A stretch of 64,000 bases of DNA from assembly GCA_017548445.1 (NCBI GenBank), contig JAFYZZ010000083.1, positions 1 to 64,000 on the forward strand. The letters run 5' to 3'. Made by a program: the position numbers and the translations under genes. This document shows positions 42,173 through 50,686 of the stretch, in pieces. Under the pieces are notes generated by a model. That model did no database searches. It worked only from the letters and a program-made list of their open reading frames with translations, and was not told the origin of the DNA. The first letter of the stretch is position 1, and every line of letters begins with the position of its first letter. This DNA is from Bacteroidales bacterium. Lineage in GTDB: Bacteria; Bacteroidota; Bacteroidia; Bacteroidales; UBA932.

Positions 42173-43210
42173 ATGAATGTTTTAGTGTTGGGAGCCGGGG
42201 GTAATGTCAGTCAGGGTATTATCACTGCGTTGAAATTGTCAGGTTTTCCATGTAGAATCATTGGTGCATGTGTCAGTTTTGATTCATTAGGCCTGTATTT
42301 TTGCGATGCTGCTTATATCTCGCCCTATGCAAATGATGCCGGATTTGTGGAATGGGTAATTAACTTGTGCAACAAAGAACAAGTTGATATTGTGATGACC
42401 GGAGTGGAAGAGAATATCCTTGTCTTGGAAAGAGAGAGAAGGAAATTCGAGACTGGAACAAAAGCAAAGTTTGTCTCCTGTGACGAAAAGCAGTTGTCAA
42501 TAGGAGCAAATAAACTTTTGACGGCACGGTGGCTTGAGCAGAATGGATGTCATTTCCCCTTATCTGCAGGCATTAATGATGAAGATGAACTGCGGCGTAT
42601 GATTCTGAAAGTGGGATTCCCTTTGATTGCGAAACCTAATTCTGGTAAAGGGTCGCACGGAATTGTACTTGCTCATTCGATGGCGGATCTGACCCCATTG
42701 ATGGGAAAGGATTATTGCGTTCAAGAGTATTTGGGAACGGAATCAGAAGAATATACCATTGGATGCTATGCCGATCATACAGGCAAGATGTGTGAGATGA
42801 TAATACTGCACCGAGAACTGAAACACGGAACGACTTTTATGGCTGAGGTGGTAGAGAATGATGATATTCGGAAAGAATGTATGAAAATATGTTCTGCTTT
42901 CAAACCTAAAGGGCCACTTAACATTCAATTGCGCTTACATAACGGAAAGCCGGTTTGTTTTGAACTGAATGTCCGTTTTTCGGGAACGACGCCGATTCGG
43001 GCCAGGTTTGGCTATAATGACGTAGCGGCGATGATTGAGGAATATGTTAATGGAGGGGATCCGGAAAAATATCTTCTTCCTCTTTGTCAAGGTAAGGTTT
43101 ATCGGTACTATAATGAGGCCTACATTGATGAGGCGATGCAAGAGGTACTGAAATCAAATAAGGAGGTTCAGGATTGCCATAGGTTTTATAGTTTTGTCGA
43201 AGGGAAATGA
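42173..43210 (+). CDS. ATP-grasp domain protein
   Basis: 345 residues. N-terminal VLVLGAGGNVSQGIITALKLSG, then an ATP-grasp fold with VGFPLIAKPNSGKGSHGIVLA (about 146-166), CVQEYLGTESEEYTIG and FELNVRFSGTTPIRARFG carrying the metal-binding Glu and Asn. Such carbamoyl-phosphate-synthase-like ATP-grasp enzymes ligate carboxylates to amines or thiols. In a polysaccharide locus it may attach an amino acid or other acid to a sugar. Overlaps the next gene by four bases. Confidence 0.82.
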   Translation: MNVLVLGAGGNVSQGIITALKLSGFPCRIIGACVSFDSLGLYFCDAAYISPYANDAGFVEWVINLCNKEQVDIVMTGVEENILVLERERRKFETGTKAKFVSCDEKQLSIGANKLLTARWLEQNGCHFPLSAGINDEDELRRMILKVGFPLIAKPNSGKGSHGIVLAHSMADLTPLMGKDYCVQEYLGTESEEYTIGCYADHTGKMCEMIILHRELKHGTTFMAEVVENDDIRKECMKICSAFKPKGPLNIQLRLHNGKPVCFELNVRFSGTTPIRARFGYNDVAAMIEEYVNGGDPEKYLLPLCQGKVYRYYNEAYIDEAMQEVLKSNKEVQDCHRFYSFVEGK

Positions 43211-44085
43211 AAACCATATTGATCACGGGCGTTAATGGCGTTATTGGAGAGGCTGTTGCAAAACGCCTTGCAGAGAAGGCCGTTGTCTTTGGCGTATCGA
43301 TAGAGGAGAAGAATATGACGGGGCTTCCCATCAGGTATGTTCAGTGCGATATTTCAGATCCGGAGATGGCCAGGCTTCTCCCTGAGAAGGTTGACGTGAT
43401 TATTCATTGTGCTGCAGTTATCAGCTATGCTCCTTTTTCGTCAGTTTTACTTGATGTCAATTGTAAGGGCCTTCAAAATATCGCGGAATATGCCAATGCG
43501 TCTGGTTGCCGCCAATTTGTATTCTTTTCCAGTATCCCTATTATTGGCCGACCAAAATACCTTCCAATCGATGAGGCACACCCAATCAATCCCCCGACTG
43601 TTTATCATTTGACGAAGGCTTTTGGGGAGAGTTTCCTTTCAATCGCCTTAAAGAAAGAGTGTTGTCTTTGTGTGTTTAGGATTCCTTCCCCGATTGGGCC
43701 GCGAACCCCACATGGCAAAATTGTCCCTACACTGATAAACAATGCTCTGGAAGGAAAGGATATCGTTCTGCTGGGAAGAGGAGGCCGGGTGCAGAATTAT
43801 ATTGATATTGATGATATAGCTGAAGCGGTCGCTTTGGTACTGGAAAAGCCTGTGGCCGGTCTTTTCAATATTGCTTCCGGAAAGTCATACTCGAATCTGG
43901 TACTTGCCCGCAAATGTATAGATTTATTTGATTCTCAATCCAGGATAATCTTTTCCGGAGAGGATCCTGATGAGAATGTTATGTGGGAAATCTCAACCGC
44001 GAAGGCGAAAGAAGCATTTGGTTTTTCGGCGAAAACAACTTTGGAAGAATCTTTGTTGCGGATGGCAGAGTATTATCAAAGGTAA
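43207..44085 (+). CDS. NAD-dependent epimerase/dehydratase (extended SDR)
   Basis: 292 residues. Nucleotide-binding ILITGVNGVIGEAVAKRL, HCAAVISYAPFSS, FFSSIPIIG and YHLTKAFGESF (Tyr and Lys of YxxxK). A sugar-nucleotide 4-epimerase, reductase or dehydratase is possible; no RmlB-specific motif is evident and it is shorter than RmlB. Linked by one-base TAATG overlap to the metallophosphoesterase. Confidence 0.82.
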   Translation: MKTILITGVNGVIGEAVAKRLAEKAVVFGVSIEEKNMTGLPIRYVQCDISDPEMARLLPEKVDVIIHCAAVISYAPFSSVLLDVNCKGLQNIAEYANASGCRQFVFFSSIPIIGRPKYLPIDEAHPINPPTVYHLTKAFGESFLSIALKKECCLCVFRIPSPIGPRTPHGKIVPTLINNALEGKDIVLLGRGGRVQNYIDIDDIAEAVALVLEKPVAGLFNIASGKSYSNLVLARKCIDLFDSQSRIIFSGEDPDENVMWEISTAKAKEAFGFSAKTTLEESLLRMAEYYQR

Positions 44086-44783
44086 TGCGTATTCTTTTCA
44101 TCAGTGATATTCATGGTAATTTGCCGGCATTGATGTCTCTGGAAGAAGAGATAGCCAGTGCGCCCCGGGTGATTTGTCTCGGGGATATTACCGGGTATCA
44201 TTGTTACGTGAATGAAGTTATCGATTTCCTTCGTTCCCGTTCTGTGATATGTATTCAAGGGAATCACGACCGATATGTCATTGAAGGTCTGGAGTGCCAG
44301 ACGAAAATAATCAATGATTCAGTTCGGTTCGGGATAGAGCAGGCTAAAAAGCTGATTACTGCAGACAATCTAATTTGGTTATCGGGATTGCCGACATCGG
44401 TAAGTTTCAAAGATGGCTCTTGTTCTTTCCTGTGTTGTCACGGAAGTCCATGGAGTGTCACGGACCAGTATGTTTATCAGGACAGTGAATTGTTCGATAG
44501 GATGGGCGAATTCGCATACGATGTCATTGCCATGGGACACACCCACCGGGCGTTTGTCATACACCGTGGAGAAAGGGTATTTATGAATCCTGGGTCTGTA
44601 GGACAGGCGAGAGATTACGAAGGGGAAGCTTGTGCAATATGGCTGGACACGGATAGCTTGAATGTTGATTTTATCCGACGGCCCTATGATTTTCGCAAGA
44701 CAATACGGCACTCACTTATGTGTGGTGCCGGAAACTGGATATATAAGCATTTTAAAACAAAAATGGCAGATGATACCTTTTAA
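44085..44783 (+). CDS. Calcineurin-like metallophosphoesterase (YfcE/MJ0936-like)
   Basis: 232 residues from ATG 44085. Metal-binding motifs: FISDIHGNLPAL (DxH), CLGDITGYH (GD), IQGNHDRYV (GNHD), CCHGSPWS and AMGHTHRAF (GHTH), the full set for a binuclear phosphoesterase. Rare in capsule loci. It may hydrolyse a sugar phosphate or nucleotide intermediate. It overlaps the WecE-like gene by 14 bases. Confidence 0.85.
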   Translation: MRILFISDIHGNLPALMSLEEEIASAPRVICLGDITGYHCYVNEVIDFLRSRSVICIQGNHDRYVIEGLECQTKIINDSVRFGIEQAKKLITADNLIWLSGLPTSVSFKDGSCSFLCCHGSPWSVTDQYVYQDSELFDRMGEFAYDVIAMGHTHRAFVIHRGERVFMNPGSVGQARDYEGEACAIWLDTDSLNVDFIRRPYDFRKTIRHSLMCGAGNWIYKHFKTKMADDTF

Positions 44784-45885
44784 TAAACCTTTTTTGACGG
44801 GTAAAGAAGCTCATTATATGTATCAGGCTGTTCAGTCTGGTAAGATTTCAGGGAATGGCGTATTTACAAAAAAATGTCAACAATTCTTCGAGGAGAAATA
44901 TGGCTTTAAAAAAACCTTGCTAACTACGAGCTGCACAGATGCGCTGGAGATGTGTGCCATTTTATGCAACGTCGGGCCGGATGATGAAGTCATTGTTCCC
45001 AGTTATACCTTCGTGTCATCTGCTCTTGCGTTTGTGCGCCAAGGTGCCAAAATCATTTTTGCCGATAGCTATGCAGAGCAGCCGAATATTGATCCAGATA
45101 AACTGGAAGAATTGATAACCCCAAAGACCAAAGTAATCGTTCCTGTTCATTATGCCGGTGTGGCCTGTGATATGGACAGGATTATGGACATTGCGAACAA
45201 GCATAACATCTTGGTTGTCGAGGATGCTGCTCAGGCGATAGACTCGTATTATAAAGGGCGCCCTCTAGGCAGTATAGGCCATCTTGCGGCATTTTCCTTC
45301 CACGAGACGAAGAATGTCATTGCCGGAGAAGGAGGTTTACTCGCTGTCAATGACGAGCGCTTTATCCGACGCGCAGAGATTATATGGGAGAAAGGGACCA
45401 ATCGTGCGGAGTTTTTTCGGGGAGAGGTGAATAAATATGGCTGGGTTGATACCGGATCATCGTTCCTTCCTTCGGAAATTTTGGCTGCTTTTCTTTGGGC
45501 TCAGTTGGAGAATCTGGATTTGATCCAGACGAAGCGGAAAGCCTTGTGGGAAGAGTATTATCGTCTGCTTAAACCGTTGGCGGATTCCGGTCGGTTCAGG
45601 CTTCCTGTCATTCCTGACTATGCGACGAAAAACGGGCATATGTTTTATCTGGTATGCAACAACCTTGAAGAGCGGACGGCTTTGATTGCGAAGTTGAAGG
45701 AAAAGGGGATAGGTGCCGTATTCCATTATTTAAGTCTGCATTCCAGTCCGTATTATCTGGATAAACATGATGGACGCAGCCTGCCGAATTGTGACCGGTT
45801 TGCCGATTGCCTGGTGCGGTTGCCGATGTACTATGAATTGGGTTTGGATGATGTGTCGTTTATCTCTCAAGTTTTGTACCAATAG
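44770..45885 (+). CDS. wecE: dTDP-4-amino-4,6-dideoxygalactose transaminase (WecE/RffA)
   Basis: 371 residues. IPFNKPFLTGKEAHYMYQAVQSGKISGNG, TTSCTDALEMCAIL, VEDAAQAIDSYYKGRPLGSIGHLAAFSFHETKNVIAGEGG with the PLP lysine, and IWEKGTNRAEFFRGEVNKYGWVD-type residues that are the WecE hallmark. It transfers an amino group to dTDP-4-keto-6-deoxyglucose to give dTDP-Fuc4N. The keto substrate needs RfbB, which is not in the window. The GT56 gene follows directly. Confidence 0.9.
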   Translation: MIPFNKPFLTGKEAHYMYQAVQSGKISGNGVFTKKCQQFFEEKYGFKKTLLTTSCTDALEMCAILCNVGPDDEVIVPSYTFVSSALAFVRQGAKIIFADSYAEQPNIDPDKLEELITPKTKVIVPVHYAGVACDMDRIMDIANKHNILVVEDAAQAIDSYYKGRPLGSIGHLAAFSFHETKNVIAGEGGLLAVNDERFIRRAEIIWEKGTNRAEFFRGEVNKYGWVDTGSSFLPSEILAAFLWAQLENLDLIQTKRKALWEEYYRLLKPLADSGRFRLPVIPDYATKNGHMFYLVCNNLEERTALIAKLKEKGIGAVFHYLSLHSSPYYLDKHDGRSLPNCDRFADCLVRLPMYYELGLDDVSFISQVLYQ

Positions 45886-47055
45886 ATGAATCGACTCATA
45901 CTTATGGAGCCAGACCGGGATTCGCGTCCTTGCATCATCCACTTGTTTGAAGATCAAAAAGTAGTGGAGAGGGTCCTAAGTAATTTTGAAACAGCGTTTC
46001 CAAGTATTAAGCAGAAGGCGATAGTTGTTCTGAATGATGTTGGTCAAGAGAGATATATTATTAATAAAAAGCGGTTTGTTTTTATAGAGCATGGACAGTT
46101 AAAGCCACTCCTGAAAGAGTTGGATCCTAAAAATACGCTTCTCATTCTTATCCATTATCTTACATCGAATAAAGTATCTGCGTTATCTTTTGTTCCTGCT
46201 GGGATTAAAGTTGGTTGGACTATTTATGGCGGGGATTTGTATAACCGATATTTAAGGTTCTTGGGGTATGATGTCTTTTATGACAAAAAAAATATACAAG
46301 ATTCTTTGTTATTGTTTTTAAGACAGAGCTTTCTCAGACCTATAAAATACGTGTTGAAGCGGAGGGAATTATCGCGGGTGTTAAAAAGAATAAGTATGAC
46401 ATGTGCAATAGAGACCGATGTATACTTGCTCCATAAGGTTTTCCCCAAAATACATATTGTTAATCACGAGTTTTATGCATATTCTCTCGAAGATACGGTC
46501 GGTTCGCTAATTAATAGCGGTTTTGAAAACAAGGGTTCAATAATGGTAGGGAATTCGGCATCTTGTTCAAACAACCATTTATATGTTCTTCATTATTTGG
46601 AGAATCTTGTGAATCCGAAGAATAAAGTCTTTCTCCAATTGGCATATAGCGGGAATCCCGATTATCGTAATAGAGTAAAGAAGGAGTATAGCGAGAGATT
46701 AACATGTTCGATTTCTTTCATTGAGAATTTTGTTCCTCTAGAAGAGTATAATGCATTTATTAAAACGGTTTCTTTTTTCTTCTTTGGCCATTGGCGTCAA
46801 GAGGCGCTAGGAAACTTGATCGTTGCTTTTTACATAGGTGGTAAAGTGTTCCTGTCAAATAGGAATCCTCTGTTGGCGTATTTTCGAGATAAAGGAATAA
46901 AGGTATTTGAAATTGAGACGGTTGATGAGTCTTCTCTGCGTGAATTGACGGTTGAGGAGAAACAATGGAATCGTGATATTATTTATGGACTTTATAATAA
47001 GTCTCGGGCATTGGATGTTTTGAGGAACGGAATTGGATCTGAATTGGTTTATTAA
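45886..47055 (+). CDS. GT56-family Fuc4NAc transferase (WecF-like)
   Basis: 389 residues. A low-identity but recognisable match to WecF: GWTIYGGDLYN, IMVGNSASCSNNHLYVL (the nucleotide-site string GNSxxxSNNH), FLQLAYSG and FFFGHWRQEALGNL near the C-terminus. WecF adds Fuc4NAc from dTDP-Fuc4NAc to lipid-linked sugar in enterobacterial common antigen. Following the WecE-type gene strengthens the call. Strongly AT-rich compared with the core. Confidence 0.8.
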   Translation: MNRLILMEPDRDSRPCIIHLFEDQKVVERVLSNFETAFPSIKQKAIVVLNDVGQERYIINKKRFVFIEHGQLKPLLKELDPKNTLLILIHYLTSNKVSALSFVPAGIKVGWTIYGGDLYNRYLRFLGYDVFYDKKNIQDSLLLFLRQSFLRPIKYVLKRRELSRVLKRISMTCAIETDVYLLHKVFPKIHIVNHEFYAYSLEDTVGSLINSGFENKGSIMVGNSASCSNNHLYVLHYLENLVNPKNKVFLQLAYSGNPDYRNRVKKEYSERLTCSISFIENFVPLEEYNAFIKTVSFFFFGHWRQEALGNLIVAFYIGGKVFLSNRNPLLAYFRDKGIKVFEIETVDESSLRELTVEEKQWNRDIIYGLYNKSRALDVLRNGIGSELVY

Positions 47056-47057
47056 AA

Positions 47058-48530
47058 ATGGGGCTTGCAGGAAAGACAACATCAGGAATTGTGTGGACCA
47101 CAGTTTCGGCCATTGTACGCAGCGTCGTTGGACTTTTACAAGTTTCAATTTTGACGCGTTTGTTAACCAAAGCGGACTTCGGGATAGTCGCGATTGCAAA
47201 TATTTTCATTGGTTTTACCCATATCTTTTTGGATCTTGGACTTTCAAGTGGTATCCTTCACAAGCAGGGTATTACGTCTCGTGAGTACAGCTCTTTGTTC
47301 TGGCTTAATGTGATGATGGGGGCTTTATTAACCGCAATTCTTTGTGCCATAACCCCTCTAGTAGCCAGGGCATATAATGAACCCTCCTTGATTCGTATTT
47401 TGAGTTTGCTTAGTCTTACAATCTTTTTTTACTCATTTGGAAGCCAACATCGAACAGTGCAGCAGAAACAGATGCAGTTTAGGACGATGGCTTTAATAGA
47501 AATATTTGCTGCCCTGATTACGATTTCTTCAGCCGTCTTTCTTGCACTTAAAGGTTTTGGAGTCTATAGTTTGGTTTACTCCACTATGATTAACGCGTTT
47601 GTTACAAACATCGTTTATTTTATAGTGGGTATCACTCGAGATCATAATATCCGTTTCCATTTTTCTTTTCGGGAGACAGTTCCATTCTTGAAAATCGGTG
47701 TATTTTCTATTGGTACTCAAGTGCTGGATTACTTCTCCCGGGAGATAGATGTGATAATTATCAGTGCTACATTGGGTAAGGATAAACTTGGTGTATATTC
47801 CCTTTGTAAGAAGATAGTAACCTCTCTTTATTCGTTAATTAATCCCATTATAACCAGAATACTCACACCTTCTTTGGCAATAATACAAAAAAACGTAGAA
47901 AAGGTCAGAAGTGTTTATTATTCCATTGTTGAGTCATTGGCTCTGGTGAATTTTCCTATTTATTTCCTGGTTGCTATTTTTTCATACGCAATTCTGTTCT
48001 ATCTATATGGCGACCAGTATATCGATGAAAGTGTTACCTTATCATTATTGGCTGTTTATTATGGTTATCTTTCAACAGGCAATCCGGTTGGAAGCCTTCA
48101 AATCGCCATGGGACGCACAGATTCGGGTTTTTACTGGACCATTTGCAGGATAATCTTATTTGCTGCTGCGGTGTGGATAGGTTCTTTCTATCAAATAGAA
48201 GGAATTGTCGTTTGTTTGTTTGTAATCAGTTTGTTGTCATCCCCGCTTGCCTGGCAGATTACTATAAGACCATTGATTGGCGGTCATTTTCTTCCTTTTT
48301 TTAAACTATCAGTAAAACCTCTCTTTGTTATTTCTGTGATTGCTTGTCCGTTTTATTTGTTCTTCAAAAGGATTAATTCAATACCGATTGTATTTCTTTT
48401 GAGTTTCCTTTTCTTAAGTTGTTGTTTTGTACTTTTTATGGTATTGTTCAAGGAGAATAGATTCGTACAGATGCTAAAATCGAGATTGTTGACATTGCGG
48501 ACTGAAAAGAACCATGTGCCTCGTCAATAA
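47058..48530 (+). CDS. wzx: Polysaccharide flippase (Wzx, MOP superfamily)
   Basis: 490 residues with about 12-14 membrane helices. The start GIVWTTVSAIVRSVVGLLQVSILTRLLTKADFGIVAIA and the SYSLCKKIVTSL-type central region fit the PST family (WzxC-like). It flips undecaprenyl-linked repeat units across the inner membrane. AT-rich. About 66 bases then separate it from the acyltransferase. Confidence 0.9.
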   Translation: MGLAGKTTSGIVWTTVSAIVRSVVGLLQVSILTRLLTKADFGIVAIANIFIGFTHIFLDLGLSSGILHKQGITSREYSSLFWLNVMMGALLTAILCAITPLVARAYNEPSLIRILSLLSLTIFFYSFGSQHRTVQQKQMQFRTMALIEIFAALITISSAVFLALKGFGVYSLVYSTMINAFVTNIVYFIVGITRDHNIRFHFSFRETVPFLKIGVFSIGTQVLDYFSREIDVIIISATLGKDKLGVYSLCKKIVTSLYSLINPIITRILTPSLAIIQKNVEKVRSVYYSIVESLALVNFPIYFLVAIFSYAILFYLYGDQYIDESVTLSLLAVYYGYLSTGNPVGSLQIAMGRTDSGFYWTICRIILFAAAVWIGSFYQIEGIVVCLFVISLLSSPLAWQITIRPLIGGHFLPFFKLSVKPLFVISVIACPFYLFFKRINSIPIVFLLSFLFLSCCFVLFMVLFKENRFVQMLKSRLLTLRTEKNHVPRQ

Positions 48531-48596
48531 GGTGGAGAATGCTAAATGTTGCGCAAGCTGCGGGTTTTCTAATTAAAGGAATAGGAGATTGTTTTT

Positions 48597-49586
48597 ATGA
48601 AGGGCGTGAGCATAAAGTATAGTCTAAAAGTTTTAAGCACATACAGAACAGAATTAATGGGGCTCGCGACCCTGTTGATAATCATTTGTCATGCTCCTGC
48701 AAATGGTGTTGCCATGCCGGCGCTACTGGATAAGATACTTAGATGGGGTGGAATAGGGGTTGATATCTTTTTATTCTGTTCTGGGCTTGGAATGTATTTC
48801 TCAATACGGAAGAACAATAATTGGAAACGGTGGTATATACATAGATATCTAACATTATTTGTCCCTTTCCTTTTGTTTGCCATTCCGTATTATTTGTTCC
48901 GTATGGCTATTGATGGCGATGATATATGGCATTTTCTTGGCAATATCTCCACATTAAGTTTTTGGACAAGGCATGAAGGTGCTTGGTTTGTGGCGATGTT
49001 GCTACCATTGTATCTGGTAACTCCATTTATTGCAAGATTAATAGATTGGAAAGGCCCTAGGATTATTCCCACTATAGTGCTTTGTGCCTTTTTCCTTTGG
49101 AGATCATGCCAACCTACGTCCAATGAAATAATTAACAATATACAAATGTGTGAAGCACATCTTCCCCCCTTTTTCGTTGGTTATTGGATCGGGAAGTATG
49201 TTTATGAATCCTACGAGATAGAATGGAGGTGGATTATAGAAGGACTTGTTATTTCTTTCATCCTTTTTCTATGTCTTGGTTTTCTGCATTTCCCGAAATA
49301 TTGGTTGTTGGTTGCCCCAGGATCGATGGCTCTTTGTATCATTTTTTATCTGAATCCTAAAAGTCTCTTTAATTATGTTGCTTTTTTCTTGGGGACAATT
49401 TCGCTGGAATCATATTTAACCAATATCTTTATTCCGGTTGTTCTGAGAAAAATCGGGTACCTTGATTTAATGGGTGGATTTGATAAGGGATTGTACTTGT
49501 TCTATTTTATAGTAGTTGTGCTTGGCCTTTTATTGGCGTATTGGGGCCATCAATTAAGTTCGTACATTTTGAATAGATGGAAGTAG
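48597..49586 (+). CDS. Acyltransferase family 3 membrane protein
   Basis: 329 residues, about ten membrane helices. Near the N-terminus RTELMGLATLLIIICH carries the conserved His, and FWTRHEGAWFVAMLLPLYLVTP and LESYLTNIF are typical. OafA/WecH-type enzymes O-acetylate sugars of surface polysaccharides. Transcribed with the capsule genes. Confidence 0.85.
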   Translation: MKGVSIKYSLKVLSTYRTELMGLATLLIIICHAPANGVAMPALLDKILRWGGIGVDIFLFCSGLGMYFSIRKNNNWKRWYIHRYLTLFVPFLLFAIPYYLFRMAIDGDDIWHFLGNISTLSFWTRHEGAWFVAMLLPLYLVTPFIARLIDWKGPRIIPTIVLCAFFLWRSCQPTSNEIINNIQMCEAHLPPFFVGYWIGKYVYESYEIEWRWIIEGLVISFILFLCLGFLHFPKYWLLVAPGSMALCIIFYLNPKSLFNYVAFFLGTISLESYLTNIFIPVVLRKIGYLDLMGGFDKGLYLFYFIVVVLGLLLAYWGHQLSSYILNRWK

Positions 49587-49664
49587 TTCAGGTAGCTTCT
49601 TTCAGGTTTTTGTAAAATATTGTATGGCTATTTGTTGAATTCTGAAAACGTCTTTTTGTCAATA

Positions 49665-50588
49665 ATGATTAATTATTCTTTTATAATTCCGCATTATAAT
49701 ATTCCTGATCTATTAGGAAGGTGTATTAGGTCAATCCCTTCTCGTGAGGATATTCAGATAATAGTTGTGGATGATAATAGTCCCGGTCAGGAGATGTATT
49801 TGTCAACCATCCCAGAACTCCGTCGAAAAGAAGTGGAGTATTATGCTTCAAAAGAAGGGAAGGGGGCTGGGTATGCTAGGAATATTGGCTTGAGTTATGC
49901 CGTTGGAAAGTGGTTGATCTTTGCGGATGCTGACGACTTCTTCGTGGAGAATGTTATGCAAATACTTGATACTTATCGGGAAGACACTAGTGATATTATA
50001 TACTTTAACATCAAGTCTTGTGAGTGTTATAATACCGATATAATAATCCCTTCAAAAAAAGACAGATTGTTTAAAAAGTATAGTATTTGTGGTGATGAGC
50101 GCATTTTTCGTATAGGATCAACCGAACCTTGGGGGAAGATGATCAAAAGAGAACTTATATCTACAAATCGTATTGTATTTCAAGAGACCCGAGCACATAA
50201 TGATCTGCTTTTTTCTGTAATGTCAGGGACTTTGGCACATAGTATCAAGATAATTGATAAACCGTTTTATTGGTATGTGTATCGGGAAGGCTCATTAGGG
50301 CATCAAAAAGGTGCTGAACCCATAGACAAGTTGCGTGATAGAATCATAGCTTGGAAAAGCACACAGGCATTTTTAGATACGGCGGGAATTAAAACTAGTA
50401 TGTATCTTCCGGCGATACCCTGCATAAGAGTGTTAAAGAAATATCCAGCCCTCTATTCGCAATTGTTTGGTATTTTAAGGGAGACTAATTGTAACAGAGG
50501 TCGTGTTTTTTTTGAACTTTTACGTTATCCTTTTCGTAGATATTTATGTAAGAAAGGACTTGGCGTTGATGAACAGTTAGTTTATTAG
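49665..50588 (+). CDS. Family 2 glycosyltransferase
   Basis: 307 residues from ATG 49665; a TTG 45 bases earlier gives only a non-homologous lead. GT-A fold start YSFIIPHYNIPDLLGRCIRSI, VVDDNSPG, GAGYARNIGLSYAVGKWLIFADADDFF (DxD) and a metal-site partner ETRAHNDLLFS. It adds one sugar to the lipid-linked repeat on the cytoplasmic side; donor unknown. Confidence 0.88.
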   Translation: MINYSFIIPHYNIPDLLGRCIRSIPSREDIQIIVVDDNSPGQEMYLSTIPELRRKEVEYYASKEGKGAGYARNIGLSYAVGKWLIFADADDFFVENVMQILDTYREDTSDIIYFNIKSCECYNTDIIIPSKKDRLFKKYSICGDERIFRIGSTEPWGKMIKRELISTNRIVFQETRAHNDLLFSVMSGTLAHSIKIIDKPFYWYVYREGSLGHQKGAEPIDKLRDRIIAWKSTQAFLDTAGIKTSMYLPAIPCIRVLKKYPALYSQLFGILRETNCNRGRVFFELLRYPFRRYLCKKGLGVDEQLVY

Positions 50589-50686
50589 TACTTTTTAAAA
50601 CTAAGCTGGGGTATACAAGATTATGTTTTTATGCTTCCAGTTCATCTTATCCCCATTGTATTTCTTGCTGTATCTGTTTTTTGATA

